From Pezicula radicicola (lineage: Eukaryota; Ascomycota; Leotiomycetes; Helotiales; Dermateaceae), in NCBI GenBank assembly GCA_003008705.1, contig PDUO01000037.1:307765-371764 (forward strand): a stretch of DNA of 64,000 bases, read 5' to 3'. A program made the position numbers and the translations under genes. Under the pieces are notes generated by a model. That model worked only from the letters and a program-made list of their open reading frames with translations. It had not been told where the DNA came from and ran no database searches. This document shows, one piece after another, positions 23,766 to 36,362 of the stretch (positions are counted from its first letter, which is position 1; each line of letters opens with the position of its first letter).

Positions 23766-25462
23766 TAGTTAATAGTGTATTAATAACGTATCTATGGCCC
23801 TTCTTTCCTAAAGCCGTTAGAACAAACGCTTGGACTATTATAGACAGTTGAAAAGAAGATATACTATACATTCCATATATTTACAAACAAAGAATATCTT
23901 TACAAGTGAATAGAACAGCCAACAATAACTTACTCTATAGGTGAAATACCTATAAAGCACAGACCGCATAAAGATGGTAACCGCTTGCATCATGTGAACA
24001 CTGCGCAGCAACAACGCCTAAATATCTCTTAAAGCAGTTCACCGCGTCCAAATAACCCACAATGTAATTCGCCAATCCCCTAAATCCCTCGGACCAATTC
24101 ACTAATTCTAGATGTTGCTCTAAGAAATTCTGCCGCCTCCAAAACCAACAAATTCCCGAGTACATCATCTTATCGAATAAAACAAAGCAAGGCACAAATT
24201 GGATTATCAGCCTCATACAATGCCACAACGCAATACCTACAAGCAACAAAACAACAAAGACCTTGCTATCTCTAACACATGCGTAAATAACAATGTAGTC
24301 TACCAAATAATCTTCGAGAATAAAACTATAGATATGTCGACTTTCAACCTCACTAGTCTTGCCGACGTCCCTTCGCGTACGGCTAGAAGTACAACAATAA
24401 CTACAATTAGCCTTCCTTCTAAAGGCTCTTTTAACTATCCTACTTAGGTTCTCGAACCCCGAGGCATGCGAATCAATCTCTAAAGTAAACAATACAATAC
24501 TGTCGAGTTTTTCTTCCAATCCGCAGCTGCGCCTTCTAAGGAGCAGCTACAAAATGCGCTTAGTCGTGCGTATATAAACTACGACACCTAGGAACTGGCA
24601 ATAGCAGCATAAACCGCTACTACGGAAAATCCGAGGTAAAGTAGGTGTTTTATTCAGTCTTAAAACCTCTAAACTCGTGCTAGAAACAGAAGATACCATT
24701 ATAAAGGACAAAGCACTTATAGCAAGGAAACCGAGGTTGGAAGAAAACTTCCGGAACAGGAGAACTTTTGTAGCTATCTTGTGCGAGGGCATTCGAAACT
24801 AGGAAAAGGAATTGATGAGGCAAATAGGAGACTTTATGCATTGATTGATACTATACATTCATGACAGAATTTGTAGTATGAGGCACAGGATGACACTAAG
24901 CTACCTGTAGCCTGTGTCAACATAACCATAGTCACTGAACTTATTAGCGATAGTAGCTTAAGGAGGAAATCACTGTGGGTACTTAGCTTTAGCTGAGGGC
25001 GGCGTATTTGAATGTAGGCTACAATACCACAGCCTATTACATCTGTTCACGAATGTAAGGCACACGAAGAAGAGGCTCACACTATCTAAACTCGGATTTT
25101 AATGACATTGATAAATTCAAAACCTTTGCAAAGCCACAGGCCCCTCAAAGGAGAAAACTAGGTTTCAACGGATGTCAATCCCATGCCTAAATCATAGCCT
25201 AAATAACTTTACTAAACATGATAGCAAGAGGTAAGAATAGCGACAGCTATTTCTAGAGGATACATTGAATAGGAGTTGTACTTGCTGCTCAGCTTGTCTA
25301 TTTAATACAATCAATATAACCTTATATTATTCTATTATAGTAGTGTTATTAAATATAGATAGTTAGGGCTAACAGTACGTTATGAAATACTACAGCTAAC
25401 ATAGGAGGTTGTATTTATATTTAATTTAAAAATATAAAATTCTATTTAATAAGTATAATACT
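23766..25462. other. No recognisable gene; possible decayed element, then RIP patch
   Basis: A minus-strand frame at 23950-24519 and another at 24547-24792 are open but show no domain, and plus-strand readings of the same region are equally unconvincing. From about 25300 to 25460 the DNA is AT-rich and CA/TG-poor. This may be an old transposon copy. It lies immediately downstream of the SNF2 gene stop codon. Confidence 0.4.
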
Positions 25463-28400
25463 TTATTTAAGAATAGATGTTAAATACTATAGTAATGTTA
25501 GTATTATAAATAAACTAAATAGATTTTTTTTTAGAACATACTTGTAATGTACTCAAACCTATACTATCTTCTAACAAGGCACGTTGGGCAAAGGTTACTT
25601 GTGCTAGCATCTTTTTCCGCTTTTGGATATCTACGATTTGCTATAAGTAATATATTAGTTACTTGGAGCATTTAGTTGAGAATTTGTAAGGACTTACCTC
25701 CTCGACTGAATCACGCATTAAGTATCGGATTGTAGTGACGTTTTTCTTTTGGCCAACTCGGTGGACTCGACAAAGTGCTTGTTCCTCAATCATTGGGTTC
25801 CAGTGAGGTTCGAGAAGATATGCTCGTGATCCACTGGTAAGGTCGAGACTATGAACCCTCATTAATGACATGAAACGGATGATGTTATGCCTGAAAATTG
25901 CTTACCCAGCACCACCACAGGTGATGGAAACAAGAATGACACGAATCGAATTATCATGTTGGAATGCATGTACAGCCTTGTTTTTCTGAGGGAGACGGAT
26001 CTTCCCATCGATTCTTGTATATCGAATCCCCCTGTCATCTAGCATCAACTGAACGAGATCAAGCGTAGTTGTCCAGTATGAAAAGACAACACTGAAAAAT
26101 ATTAGCTGTTTATATAAGGACGAAAATGTAGAAGTTGATAGAGACCTTTTCTCGGTGCTATTGTGCTTGTATAAATCTACAATGAGAGCTTTGATTTTCG
26201 TAGACATAGATTCGATAGTAAATGCCACATTACTATCGATTAATGGTGTAGCGGGCGCTGAACTTTCCCCGTTGTCTTGAAAGTTCCGGTTTTCCCAAAG
26301 CGACTGACCTGTGCTGTCATCCACGGTCTGTGAATTGCATCGCTCGCAGATCGTTCTGTCTTGGTTCTCAATACCTAATGCAAGAACATCCTCTCGCAGG
26401 TCCGCGCCGCAATTTGAGCAAGAGGCAGTACCACCTAGGATATTGTTAGAAGCTATTACGGGAGATCCATTTCCAGGCGTAGTTTGAGGTGGTTGACATA
26501 GTTCTTTTTGCAGGACCGAATGAGCGAGAAGACCGTGGTTGCAAATCAGACGGAGAACGTTGAGCAAGTGCAGGACATTAAAAGGTTTGCCACCTTGTTT
26601 TCCGCAAGAGATTGCCTCCTCTAATACGGCTCTCGAGTCAGTCTTCGCAGCCTCGTATTTATCTCGCTCAGCCGGCGTAAAGTCGACATGATGGATCTCA
26701 TCGACTCGATGTGGAAGCCGAACCACGGCTTTAGTCCGACTTAGTGTAACGGCCCGGACCAGTTTTTTGAGTCGTAGAAAGCCTTGGGCATTCGTACTTT
26801 GACGATTCTGCCATGGTTTGAATATTTCTTCTTCGAACGTCTTCTGATCAGAGTACGGATGCACTCGCAAGAATCTGACAATGCTGGCAAAATCCGAGAG
26901 CTTGTTTTGTATTGGAGTGCCGGTGATCGCCCATCGCCTCGTTGCACGGAGTGCGCAACATGCTTGAGTTAGTTGGCTTTGTGGGTTTTGAATAGTATGA
27001 GCTTTTTACGTTAGTAGTGCTGGGAAAGCTGCATAGAAAACCCACCTTCATCTAGAATAACACGATGCCAGGTAAATGAAAATATGGAATTTTCGTTTTC
27101 CAGCTTTCCGTTTCGTTTCCTCCAAATGCTGGAGACTGTGTGGTATGTTGTAATTACAACATCGTATTGGCCCAAGTCCTCGGTGCTTTTCCTATTCTGA
27201 CCATGGTAAATGTGACATTTCAATGTCCCTGATCGTAGATGCCTAGAAGGTTTAAGTACTACAAGAGAACATGTATAGCTCTAGGGAGCCGGAAAGATAT
27301 TAAGAGACATACATTAAAAATTGGGTTTCCCATGCTTGCATTACTTCTTCAAAGTTAATTTGTGAGCAGTAGCTGCTGGGATAGTACGTACATGCAGGAG
27401 GTACAATAAGCAGAGTAGTTTTGATCACAGCAGACGTCACCGAAACGTGGTGCCTAAGAGCCATACGAGACAACGACAGAGCAGGAGAAGCTTGATTAGC
27501 TGCAATTAGGCATATCATGCTGAGGGTCTTGCCTAGACCCATATCATCTGCTAGTAGACCACCACGGAAATCTGGGGGCCCATCGTCGGTACAGTATCCA
27601 GTAACATTATTTTTATAACTTTGGATGTGTGTTATTAATTGAACTTAAAGGAGGGCTTTGAAGGAGAATACCTAGTCAGCCCCGAAGAATGTCTTTGTCG
27701 GCTCCATATGTCATGTTCTCCCTCCAGACTCCATCCTCTTTCTCGAGCTAACATAAAAGTCAAGGCCTGCTTCTGATGCCTGTAACTTTTATCAGCCGAT
27801 TGTAAACCGGAAATCGAAATGTATGTCTACCGAAATAAGTCTGTTTTGACAATATCAGGTGCCTCGGTCTCCAGTAACGGGATGCTATCCTCCATTAGTT
27901 GTGCAAGCAAATCAGGTCCAGTGTTTATTCGCTCAATCTCCAGCTTTCCAAGTGGCGATTTAAATGCATCGGTCATGAAAATCTCGCCTGAATCTGGTGG
28001 GAAGATGTGTGGGTTGCGGTACGGGACGCAGCGCTCACACCCAATTGGATCTTGAAGATACATCTTACGCTTCGACAAGTATTCTCCTACCTTTTCCTCA
28101 AGAGCCTCTGTGCCAAAGATTATTATATTCAGGAACCACAACTGCAATGGCTTTCCACGACGTTTGCCATTCTGACGAGTACTTTCTTTGAGAGAACCTT
28201 CAAGTTTGGAATGGCAATACAGCTGTGTTTTGAATTCGGCCGCATTTTCCAGCTCACCAACTACTCGTGCCGATATGGGGCAGGAAATATTGAAAGTAAT
28301 TGCACCGTCGTCGAGCGTTGAGGAAAGACGGTTGGGATTATGAAATTCGACAGGTATTTTTTTCGAGTTTGGGCATAATTCGCACCCGAGCTTCGCGGGG

Positions 28401-28737
28401 ATGTCACACAACTGTTTGAAATCAATCAGTTCCCTGGTAGAGTCTGAGATGGAGGTAAATAAGTTGATTTCTCACGAACCATTCCGTAGCAACATTCTGA
28501 CGAGTCCCGGCTTGCAGCTCTATCACTATCAACGGTGCTGTCCGTAGTAGGCCTGCCCCGACCATCATTGCATCCTCCTCGTTCAGCAATAGCAAAGGGT
28601 TCATGAGAGCCCCCCACGGGTACGGACACAGCAGACCGATATGAGTCTTTGTGGTCAGAGAATGGTCTTGCGGCTTGAGTTTGGTGATTGGCGACGTTGT
28701 TGAGTCGTCTACGCTTGGCCGGCCGGGCAGCAGGCAT
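25463..28737 (-). CDS. SNF2-family DNA-dependent ATPase (Rad5/HLTF-type fungal helicase)
   Basis: Eleven exons join in frame: 28480-28737, 27831-28411, 27672-27779, 27392-27618, 27313-27343, 27046-27242, 26146-27001, 25906-26091, 25698-25848, 25542-25640, 25463-25486, giving 905 residues. Motif I is LLADDMGLGKT, motif Ia LLIVPPAL, motif II DEAH (split by the 44-nt intron 27002-27045), motif III WAITGTPIQNK, motif V CGGAGLDLT, motif VI ALCRVHRVGQKK. A CxxC...CxxC pair (CSNCGAD...CERCN) sits between the lobes where the related Rad5/HLTF proteins have a RING, but only four cysteines are evident. The C-terminus QKRKKMLAQVTF...IGLSTLQYL is typical. The N-terminus has a basic MPAARPAKRRR stretch, a likely nuclear signal. 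Expected role: ATP-driven remodelling or repair on chromatin. It is divergent from the NLR gene and intact despite RIP DNA at its 3' end. Confidence 0.85.
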
Positions 28738-29078
28738 CTTCCGCAGTCGATAGAGTACAGGATATGTATGATCTTTGTGACGATGTTCCTTGAGGATGCC
28801 TCGGGTGATCCACTCCTTTTTTAATGCGACTTCGTGACAAGAACGACAACGAAGAAAAAAGATGTTGAGTCGATGATCAAAATCGGCTCAGCCACGTCGC
28901 GGTGACAGCGAGGCATATACCTATGGGTCGCCTTACGGAAAGCCTACCAGGCGCATACACAGCCTTGTTACACAACACAGCCTTGTTACACAACAGCCTT
29001 GTACACGACTTTACCTATTTTTTCCCCTTCTGATTTCTTGTTGTTCTTGATCATTTTACCAAATTGCATTCTATCTAT
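28738..29078. promoter_or_regulatory. Divergent promoter between the SNF2 and NLR genes
   Basis: 341 bp separate the two start codons. The interval contains three imperfect repeats of CAGCCTTGTTACACAACA at about 28957-29006, nearer the NLR start, and a pyrimidine-rich tract (TTTTTTCCCCTTCTGATTTC) just before it. The repeats are candidate factor sites; this is inference. Confidence 0.45.
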
Positions 29079-32000
29079 ATGGCGGACCCTCAAACCATTA
29101 TTGCTGAGGCTTTTGGGAGGCTCAGACAGTCGATCTCTGAAGAAGATGCGCAGAACTTTGCGTCAACAGACCTGAAAGATGTCTGGTTGGCGGTTCGTGA
29201 GATAGACAGCAAACAGAGGGAGCGACAAAGCGCCCAGAACTTACGCCGTGTCGAGCCTTTGTTACGAGGGATCGAAAAGTACACCAAGGTAATTGAGGTT
29301 TTGTGTAATGGAACACCATACATGCCATACGTCTGGGTTCGTACACCTTCAGCCAGCCCAATACTGCACCAATAGGCTCACGAGGTTTATAGGCTCCGAT
29401 CAAGTTGATGCTTGAGGTTTGCACACCCAACTGTCTCCAAGATATCAACATCAAGCTCATCCACCCACTAGATCGCAAGTCACCATCGTGATGTCTTTGA
29501 AGCTCTGCTTTCAGCCTACGCTGATATTGGCGCCGCTCTGCCACGATTCGACCGTTACAACGAGGCTTTCAGCGATAACCTCGAATTTCAGCACGTCCTT
29601 GCTATAGTATACACCACGATTCTCGATTTCCATCAACGAGCATACAAGTTCTTTCGGCGAAGAGGTAATTGAGCTCCACCTTGGCCAATTGTTGCCTACT
29701 AAGAATCAACTATAGCATGGCGAATTATATTTCTCTCACTCTGGAAAGACTTCGGAAGTCGATTCGACTGTATTATCGAATCTCTAAAGCAACAGCGACA
29801 TTTTGTCGATGTCGAGGCGGCTTCTTTTGACATTGTCGAGGCAAAAGAGTCGCGCACGCGAATGCAAGATGAGATTCAACGGAGGGAGAGACAAGAGCTC
29901 AATATGCTGGAGGAAAGCGAAAATAATTTGAAAATCTCTCGGTTACAGCACTCTATTGCCTGGCTCTCTTGCGATGAAAATATACAGGAGATAGAGTATG
30001 AAAGAACGTCAAACAGACGATACGAAAGAACGTGCGAATGGATGGAAAGGGAACCGCAGTGGAAGAGTTGGGTGAAGGATGATGCAGAACGCCCGTACCT
30101 TTGGCTTAATGGAAAGCCTGGATCTGGTATGCTCTCATTTTGTGCTGCATGGTAATGTTGTTACTAATACCACCTTCGAAGGCAAGAGTGTTATGTGCTC
30201 ATATCTCATTCAAACACTCATGAACAACCCGGGTCTTACTAATTGCTACTACTTTTGTAACGATCAAGATACTAGAAACGTGTGTCTCCAGATCCTGAAG
30301 ATCATTGTACTTCAGATTCTCAGACAACATCCGGATGTTTGTAGTCTTATCGCCAACGAGTTTGTCTATCGCGGAAGAGGTTGCGTGCTGGCTCAACTCA
30401 GGGTTTTAGTGCCACAGCTTCTTAAAATTGTAGGATACACAAGGATAATTGTTGATGGGGTCGACGAATGCTCAACGGAGAATCAAAAAGCGGTGTTGAA
30501 AGAACTTCCTCTTGTTTGCACTGGTCCAACAATACGCTGCAAGGTTCTCTTCTCAAGTCGACGAGAAGTGCATATCCTGGAAGAGCTTTCGAAACGGAAT
30601 CAAATATCACTAGACGGACGTCAAGAAGTGGATTTGGATATTCGGTCTTTTGTGACATATAAGATGGCGGAACTCCATACATCTGATCAAAATTTATTGG
30701 GTAGGATTGAATCGATCTTGGTGGAAAAGGCAAATGGTGATAATAATCAGTTTTAGCGCTATAACATAACAGCGAGGCTAATAGACGTCTAGGCATGTTC
30801 TTATGGGTCCGATTAGTCGTCAACGAGCTTAAATGTTGCTACAGTGACGCAGCGTTGGAAGAAACTGCCCAAAGTCTACCAAAGGGCCTCAAAGCAGCGT
30901 AAGAAACGCAGCCACAGTTCTGAAAGTTATCCTACTCTAGACCATTAACATACTCATCTCATAGGTACGGACGTATTCTCGACAGGATTATGGATCCCAA
31001 CAGCCCTAGAAATGCGATGATGGCTATCCGGATTCTGCGATGGATGGCTTGTTCTTATAGAATACTGAAGAGCCACGAGCTCCTTGATGGTATCGCTTTC
31101 AACCCTTCAAATACGATCCTGACGCCGAAAACCGAAATACAAAAAGAAATACTGAATCTTTGCTGGCCTCTCATCGAATATGGTCCTGACAAAACCGTGG
31201 ACTTTGTACACTTTTCAGCAAAAGAGTATTCACCTCTTATCCATTAACAAGGGACACATAAAAACTGACTCTATAGATATATCCTCGAAGAAAAATACGA
31301 AGCGGAGCGCCCTTTTATCTGGCGTAAAGATGCACATTTGGATATTTGTTTCTCTTGCATAGCCATGCTCAATTCCAGCCTCTTTTTACAACCAGAAATT
31401 TCCACAGAGGCTCAAATGGCTGCCATCGTTATCCGAGGCTTTCATGGCCTGCAGACATACGCGAACATGTTCTGGTACAGACATCTTTTGACGTATTGTG
31501 GGCTATTGGATCAACGCCATCGCCAATTCCCTCCTGAACTTCTAGCACAACTACACCTTCTATTACAATTCAGGAAAGAAAGGATCCAAGCGCTTGTTCA
31601 ATCATTTCGGACTGGGAGAAAGAAGGATCTCACTGAAGGCCCCAGCCTTGATGGGTTGAATCACTTGCCAGATGTCAAAAGGCTAGTCTCAGAAGTTCTC
31701 GCGTTCCGAATCATGGTGAATCGACAGGATACCTCGAACAAATCTCCCCAAAGTAAGCTGGCTTTCCCAACGCACCTTTATCGCTAAAGATTAATTCTTA
31801 GTAGCAATATCTTTGGACTCGTGTGAAAAGGACCCGACATACTTCAGTTCCGTCCGCCACAATTATCAACAGACCATCGAGGCTCTGTTAGGCGACAAGG
31901 CTCTGGTGACCTTTCCTGAGATTAAGGAACCGGATCTTCAAGCCTTCCGAGACACGTACGGCGCTTCAGCTTTTGTATGCCGTTACCTACATTGTGTCTT

Positions 32001-32496
32001 TAGCACCGATGGCTTTAAATCTTCCTCCCAGCGAGACAAGCACGAGTCACAACATCAGCGACGATTTCGCTGCGCATATTCTTCGTGTGTCCATTTCACG
32101 ACCGGCTTTGTCACTCAGAATGCTCTAAACAAACACAATGAAAGATACCACTCGGCTATTCCGGAGGGTCCCAGTCTTGCAGAAAGCCTTAGAGTTCTTG
32201 ATAATTCTACCGGGGTATGATCACCAATCTCTAAAGTTTATCTTTCTTAATCTAATATTGCACAGTTCGACTTCAACGGTTTCCAATTTGCAAATCCAAA
32301 TGATGGCAACATGGACGCACTCAAGGGCTTCGACTTCGAGCTCAACGGTTTCCAATTTGCAAATCCAAATGATGGCAACATGGACGTACTCAAGGACTTC
32401 GACTTCGACTCCTTCCTACACCAGGGTGGAGAGGATGTTGATAACTTTAGCTTCGACACTAATTTCATGGACCCGGGTGAGATTGGAGCGGATTAA
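29079..32496 (+). CDS. NACHT-domain NLR-like protein with C-terminal C2H2 zinc fingers
   Basis: Ten exons (29079-29336, 29393-29416, 29472-29664, 29716-30126, 30182-30736, 30793-30898, 30965-31225, 31277-31752, 31802-32214, 32266-32496) join in frame to give 975 residues. The N-terminal ~200 residues are the domain seen in many fungal NACHT proteins (IEVLCNGTPYMPYVWAPIKLML). The Walker A loop GKPGSGKS (about residue 293) is split by intron 4; Walker B is IIVDGVDECS. VHFSAKEYILEEKY follows the NACHT module. Near residue 818 two fingers occur, FVCRYLHC...HESQH and FRCAYSSC...HNERYH, then a 23-residue repeat. Such proteins act in non-self recognition and programmed cell death in fungi; the ligand is unknown. 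There is no WD40, ankyrin or TPR sensor, so the zinc-finger tail may be the recognition part. No lesions. Confidence 0.85.
32266..32410 (+). repeat. Tandem 69-bp repeat in the last NLR exon
   Basis: AACGGTTTCCAATTTGCAAA starts at 32275 and again at 32344, a 69-bp period with only a few changes over two units. It encodes two 23-residue units with the core NGFQFANPNDGNMD, acidic and Phe-rich. In-frame, near-identical copies suggest recent expansion. Confidence 0.85.
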
Positions 32497-33994
32497 TCTA
32501 GGTAGTCTCTAATCCGATCTATCCTAATAAAAGATCTTATCTTCTAGTCTAAGGATAGTGCTTCTTAACTTTAGCTAGCTACTACCCCTTAGCTTTAACT
32601 ATTACCCTTTTCCTTGCTCTTTTTTTTAGATCTATAACCTATACTTGTCTTATATACTAATTATAATATACTTACCTATAAGTCGCTAATATACTCTACC
32701 CCCTTATAGCTACTAATAGAGCCTTCTATATAGATTGAAACCTTATCTATTACTAATATATTAAGTTTATATTAATTGTTAACTCTCTCTTTTATTTTAA
32801 TTATTTACTTAAATATATTATATACTAATATAAGTCTTTTTTATTTATTTATTAGTCTTTTTAATTTTAATTTCATTTTAATTATTAAAACTAAAAGTTT
32901 ACTTTTAGTTCTAAAACATTATATTTTATATTTATAAATAATTTAAAAAAGTTAATAAATTTATTATCTTTATAAGAGATTTTTATTATAAGTTTATCTG
33001 AGATTAATTTATAATATTTCTTATTCTTCTAGATTTCTTTAGGGAGAGTTATACTAATAACGAGATCTGGCTTTATTAAACGCTTGGTGGGATGTATAAG
33101 AGGTTGTCTAAGTTGTATACCCGGAGGACAAATTGTAGACGACCAGCTGCGAGTGGATCGAGAGTGTCGTTTTGAGGTTTGAGTGGTAAGTCTAGAAGTA
33201 AATGGGGGATTTGAACAGCGCGATTCAGTCGAATAGAGGTGGAATCGCTTTAGAAGAAATCTTCGGGGTTCATCTTGAAATGTAAGTTCGTAAATATGGT
33301 AATAAGTAGCGCGTAGCCTTTACTTAGTAAGGCCAAGGGTTTACGAATAGTGGCGTAAGCTTCAACTTTCATAATGCGCGTATCCCAGTCAAATATTTCG
33401 GAATCGGATTCGGGGAATAATTGTAGGCTATCAAAAAGTGGTTTCTGCATATCCTTTGTGTTTTTCCCCCGAACTTTACTGTCTCTTGCTTACAATTAAG
33501 GTTAGCGATCCGACCCTCTCCGACCCCATCTAATTCTCCTATGTCCTCGCCTATTTTATAGGCGACTTCGGGGACCGTGCCGTGGACGGCGAGGTGCTAA
33601 ATGCGAGAATGCCGACTGGAATATTTTCATCACCGACATTACAATTGGCTTGTTCGAGCTAACAACCTGAGATTTTCCTACCTAGCGTATGAGTGGATCG
33701 TATCAGATCCTCCGGAATGGCCTCTAACCGCATCCCACGGATTCGATGATGCAGGAATGGTACTATAGGGCCTGTGAGGACATAGGGTACGTGCCGATCC
33801 ATCACTGTAATTGCCGTTTGCACTTTCGGGGAACTTCTATGTCTCCATAGCTCGTGCTATTTCAATATCAGTTGAAACGAGGCTAAGATGGACGTAGACA
33901 GGGACTGAATGGGAGAAATAAAAGACGTTGTCCTCTTGATTTTCCAGAATGAATTAAGAATATTCATACTCTCAGCTAGATCCTCTTACACAAG
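32497..33994. repeat. RIP patch, then gene-free stretch with a small unknown frame
   Basis: 32500-33040 is AT-rich and CA/TG-poor, a RIP-type remnant. 33040-33994 has normal composition; the only notable frame is on the minus strand at 33250-33450 (66 residues, containing FDWDTRIMKVEAYATIRKPL), which has no family I recognise and may be a transposon-protein relic. The last 100 bp should hold the promoter of the thioredoxin-reductase-like gene. Confidence 0.45.
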
Positions 33995-35049
33995 ATGCCT
34001 TCCTCTCTCTTTGACGTTCTAATCATTGGTGGCGGACCAGCTGGTCTGGCCGTGGCTACCGGTCTCGCGCGACAAATGCATACAGCTGTCGTTTTCGACT
34101 CGGGAGTCTACCGCAATGCTCGAGTGGTGCACATGCACAACGTTACCGGTTGGGATCATGAGAACCCTGAGAAGCTTCGGGAGAAAGCACGATGCGACCT
34201 AATGGCTCGGTACAGGACAATCAAGCTCGAGAGGGATGCTGAAGTAGCCGTTGTCGCACGCAACTCAAACGGACACTTCGAGGTAGTGGATAAAACGGGA
34301 CGCGTCTGGCATGGACGCAAGCTTGTGGTCGCAACTGGGATGCGAGACACCTTCCCAGAAATCGACGGCCTCGAGAACCTTTGGGGAAGGGGTGCGTACC
34401 CATGTCTTTTCTGCGATGGATACGAGTTCCTAGATGCCCCAAATGCTGGCATACTCGCAACAGACGATTGGAACAACGTCAATGGTGCAGTACACTTTGC
34501 TCGAATGACGGCACAGGTGGTCAAGTCTGTCAACATCTACACGAACGGCAATACAAAACTGGGAGAGCTCCTCTCCAACGTCCTCCAAGTGGACACACGC
34601 TTCAAGATCGACAATCGAAACATCGTAAAGATGGCGAAGGAGGGTCCGGATTCCGACGTAACTGTGTACTTTGCTGATTCGACCAATGCCACAGAAGCAT
34701 TCATTGTAAGTACACCTATGTTGACCTTTTTTTTTTTTTTTTTTTTTTTGGATTAGGGGTTGACTCATCACAGGCCCATCGACCTATCGCGGAGCTCAAC
34801 AATAAGAAAGTTTATGCTAGCTTGCAACTGGAGATGACCGAGAAAGACAGGATCAAGGTTAATCCTGCATCCTGCAAGAGTAGTGTCCACGGCGTTTTCG
34901 CCGCGGGCGATTGCGCAACCAACAATATCGGCGTTGCAAATGCTATCGCCATGGGTACACTCACTTGTGCTGGGCTTGTTGCGGAATTGCAATCTGAATT
35001 TGGAACGCGGAATGATGAACATGTCTCAGTAGCGCGATTGGCTATTTGA
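33995..35049 (+). CDS. Thioredoxin-reductase-like FAD disulfide oxidoreductase (GliT-like)
   Basis: Exons 33995-34705 and 34774-35049 give 328 residues; the 68-nt intron contains a run of about 26 T. The FAD Rossmann motif IIGGGPAGLA lies at residues 10-19 and the redox pair CLFC at 137-140 (GAYPCLFCDGYE). The FAD-closing motif GVFAAGDC is near the C-terminus. The second nucleotide site, GGGDSA in true NADPH-dependent reductases, is replaced by a region without a glycine motif (AGILATDDWNN), as in the GliT/HlmI group that closes disulfides using oxygen. Probable role: making or reducing a disulfide in a small metabolite or protein. Two thiol/redox genes follow within 3 kb. True substrate unknown. 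Confidence 0.8.
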
Positions 35050-35628
35050 TGTGTCGTGTCGATGTGTCGCTGCTGTAGCACTAGCTTCTTGTCTTATCCC
35101 TAGAGTAGTTCACGACTCCACCTAATAGACAGCAATTATAGAGCAATTTGAGCCTTCACCACTTGAGTAGATACATGAAGTCGTTACAGCAGTATAACTG
35201 AGAAATTTGAATACGAATTGCTCCACAATCATAGCCACTCCCTGTTGTGATATGCAGAACCAACATGGGTTGTTAGCACCGAGATCTTTAGGAGGGTAGT
35301 AAGGAGAAGGGAATGATGCTTTAATCCGTACACTTGACATGCTTATCATCTGTAAGTTCTTCCCGTTCCGGACAGATAGCATTAGGTCACCTGCTAACAT
35401 ACGAATCTCAGGGTCAAAGGATTGTTGAATCTTATGATAAGCACTGTTCAAGTTCACGGGACAAAGTGTTCGAAATTCCCTTAGTGGCTATGACATGTAT
35501 GTCTACAAGTAGATTTCCTTTGATAGCGAGCATCTATATCTACCCAACTACGTCCATCTATAGGAAAGGTGATTCGACAATCCCTCTACCATGCAAGAGC
35601 CCCATAAAATAAGGACATTCGAACGAGT
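35050..35628. other. Convergent 3' intergenic stretch
   Basis: This lies between the stop codons of the oxidoreductase (plus) and peroxiredoxin (minus). Short frames on both strands have no domains. It probably holds the two 3' untranslated regions. Confidence 0.5.
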
Positions 35629-36362
35629 TTAGCAGTTCTTGGGAAGTGGGGTAAATCGAAGGTAGGGCTTGACCATCCTGAACTGCGGGAACAGAGAAGC
35701 AGCCTCATCATTACTAACGGAGGGATGCACAATCACATCCTCGCCCGGAGTCCAATTGATGGGAGTTGTAACGCGGTGCTTGTCTCCAGTCTGGAGTGAA
35801 TCGATAACTCGAAGGACCTCCGCCGTATTGCGACCAGTCGAGGCTGGGTAAGCCATGATCAAGCGGATGGTCTTCTTGGGATCAATGACGAAGACTGATC
35901 GGATTGTTAAAGCCTCGCCCTTCTTATCCACATTCGTTTGATCTTGGTGGTCTACCCTGACTCAAAGTATTAGTTGTATTGACTTAATCATTATCATCAT
36001 CATGCATCATCAACTCACATGTCGTAGAGCCAGGAAATTTTCCTGTCCTCATCACCAATGATTGGGAGCCTCAACTGGCACCCCGAGATTTCATCAATAT
36101 CACTGATCCAACCCTTGTGGCTGTCAACGGGATCAGCGGAGATGCCGATCAATTTGACACCGCGCTTGGTAAACTCAGGTTCCAGCTTTGCGAATGCACC
36201 GAGCTCAGTGGTACACACAGGGGTGTAGTCCTCAGGATGTGAGAATAAGACAACCCATTTGTCACCGGCGAATTGGTGGAAGTCGATCCTCCCGATTGTC
36301 GTATCGGCTTGGAAGTTTGGTGCAATTGAGCCCAAGCGTAATGCAGTGCGTTGTTCTGTCAT
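35629..36362 (-). CDS. 1-Cys peroxiredoxin (Prx6 type)
   Basis: Exons 36019-36362 and 35629-35956, with a 62-nt intron, give 223 residues, the usual size for this class. The peroxidatic site is DYTPVCTTELG with Cys50; LFSHPEDYTPV and the RGVKLIGISADPVDSHKGW stretch are diagnostic. The C-terminal part contains IRLIMAYPASTGRN and WTPGEDVIVHPSV, as in Prx6/Prx1 of yeast mitochondria. It reduces hydrogen and organic peroxides using thiols. No clear targeting peptide is visible, so cytosolic location is likely. It converges with the thioredoxin-reductase-like gene and is divergent from the sulfurtransferase gene, forming a compact thiol cluster. Confidence 0.9.

Noticed and set aside
23950..24792. 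Long minus-strand frames
   Set aside because: Compositionally odd Cys/Val/Ile-rich translations with no motif; equally long shadow frames exist on the other strand. Listed only as unassigned DNA.
27672..27674. Apparent stop (TAG) in the SNF2 gene before the GTATTC donor
   Set aside because: It is a stop only in the wrong frame. With acceptors at 27780 and 27619 the frame reads ...RHQKQALTFMLARERGW...SSGLTR and YKNNVTGYCTDDGPPDFRGG, fully open.
28444..28475. 32-nt intron joining SNF2 exons 1 and 2
   Set aside because: Too short for a fungal intron. The 68-nt alternative 28412-28479 restores the frame and gives CYGMLCDIPAKL, a better join.
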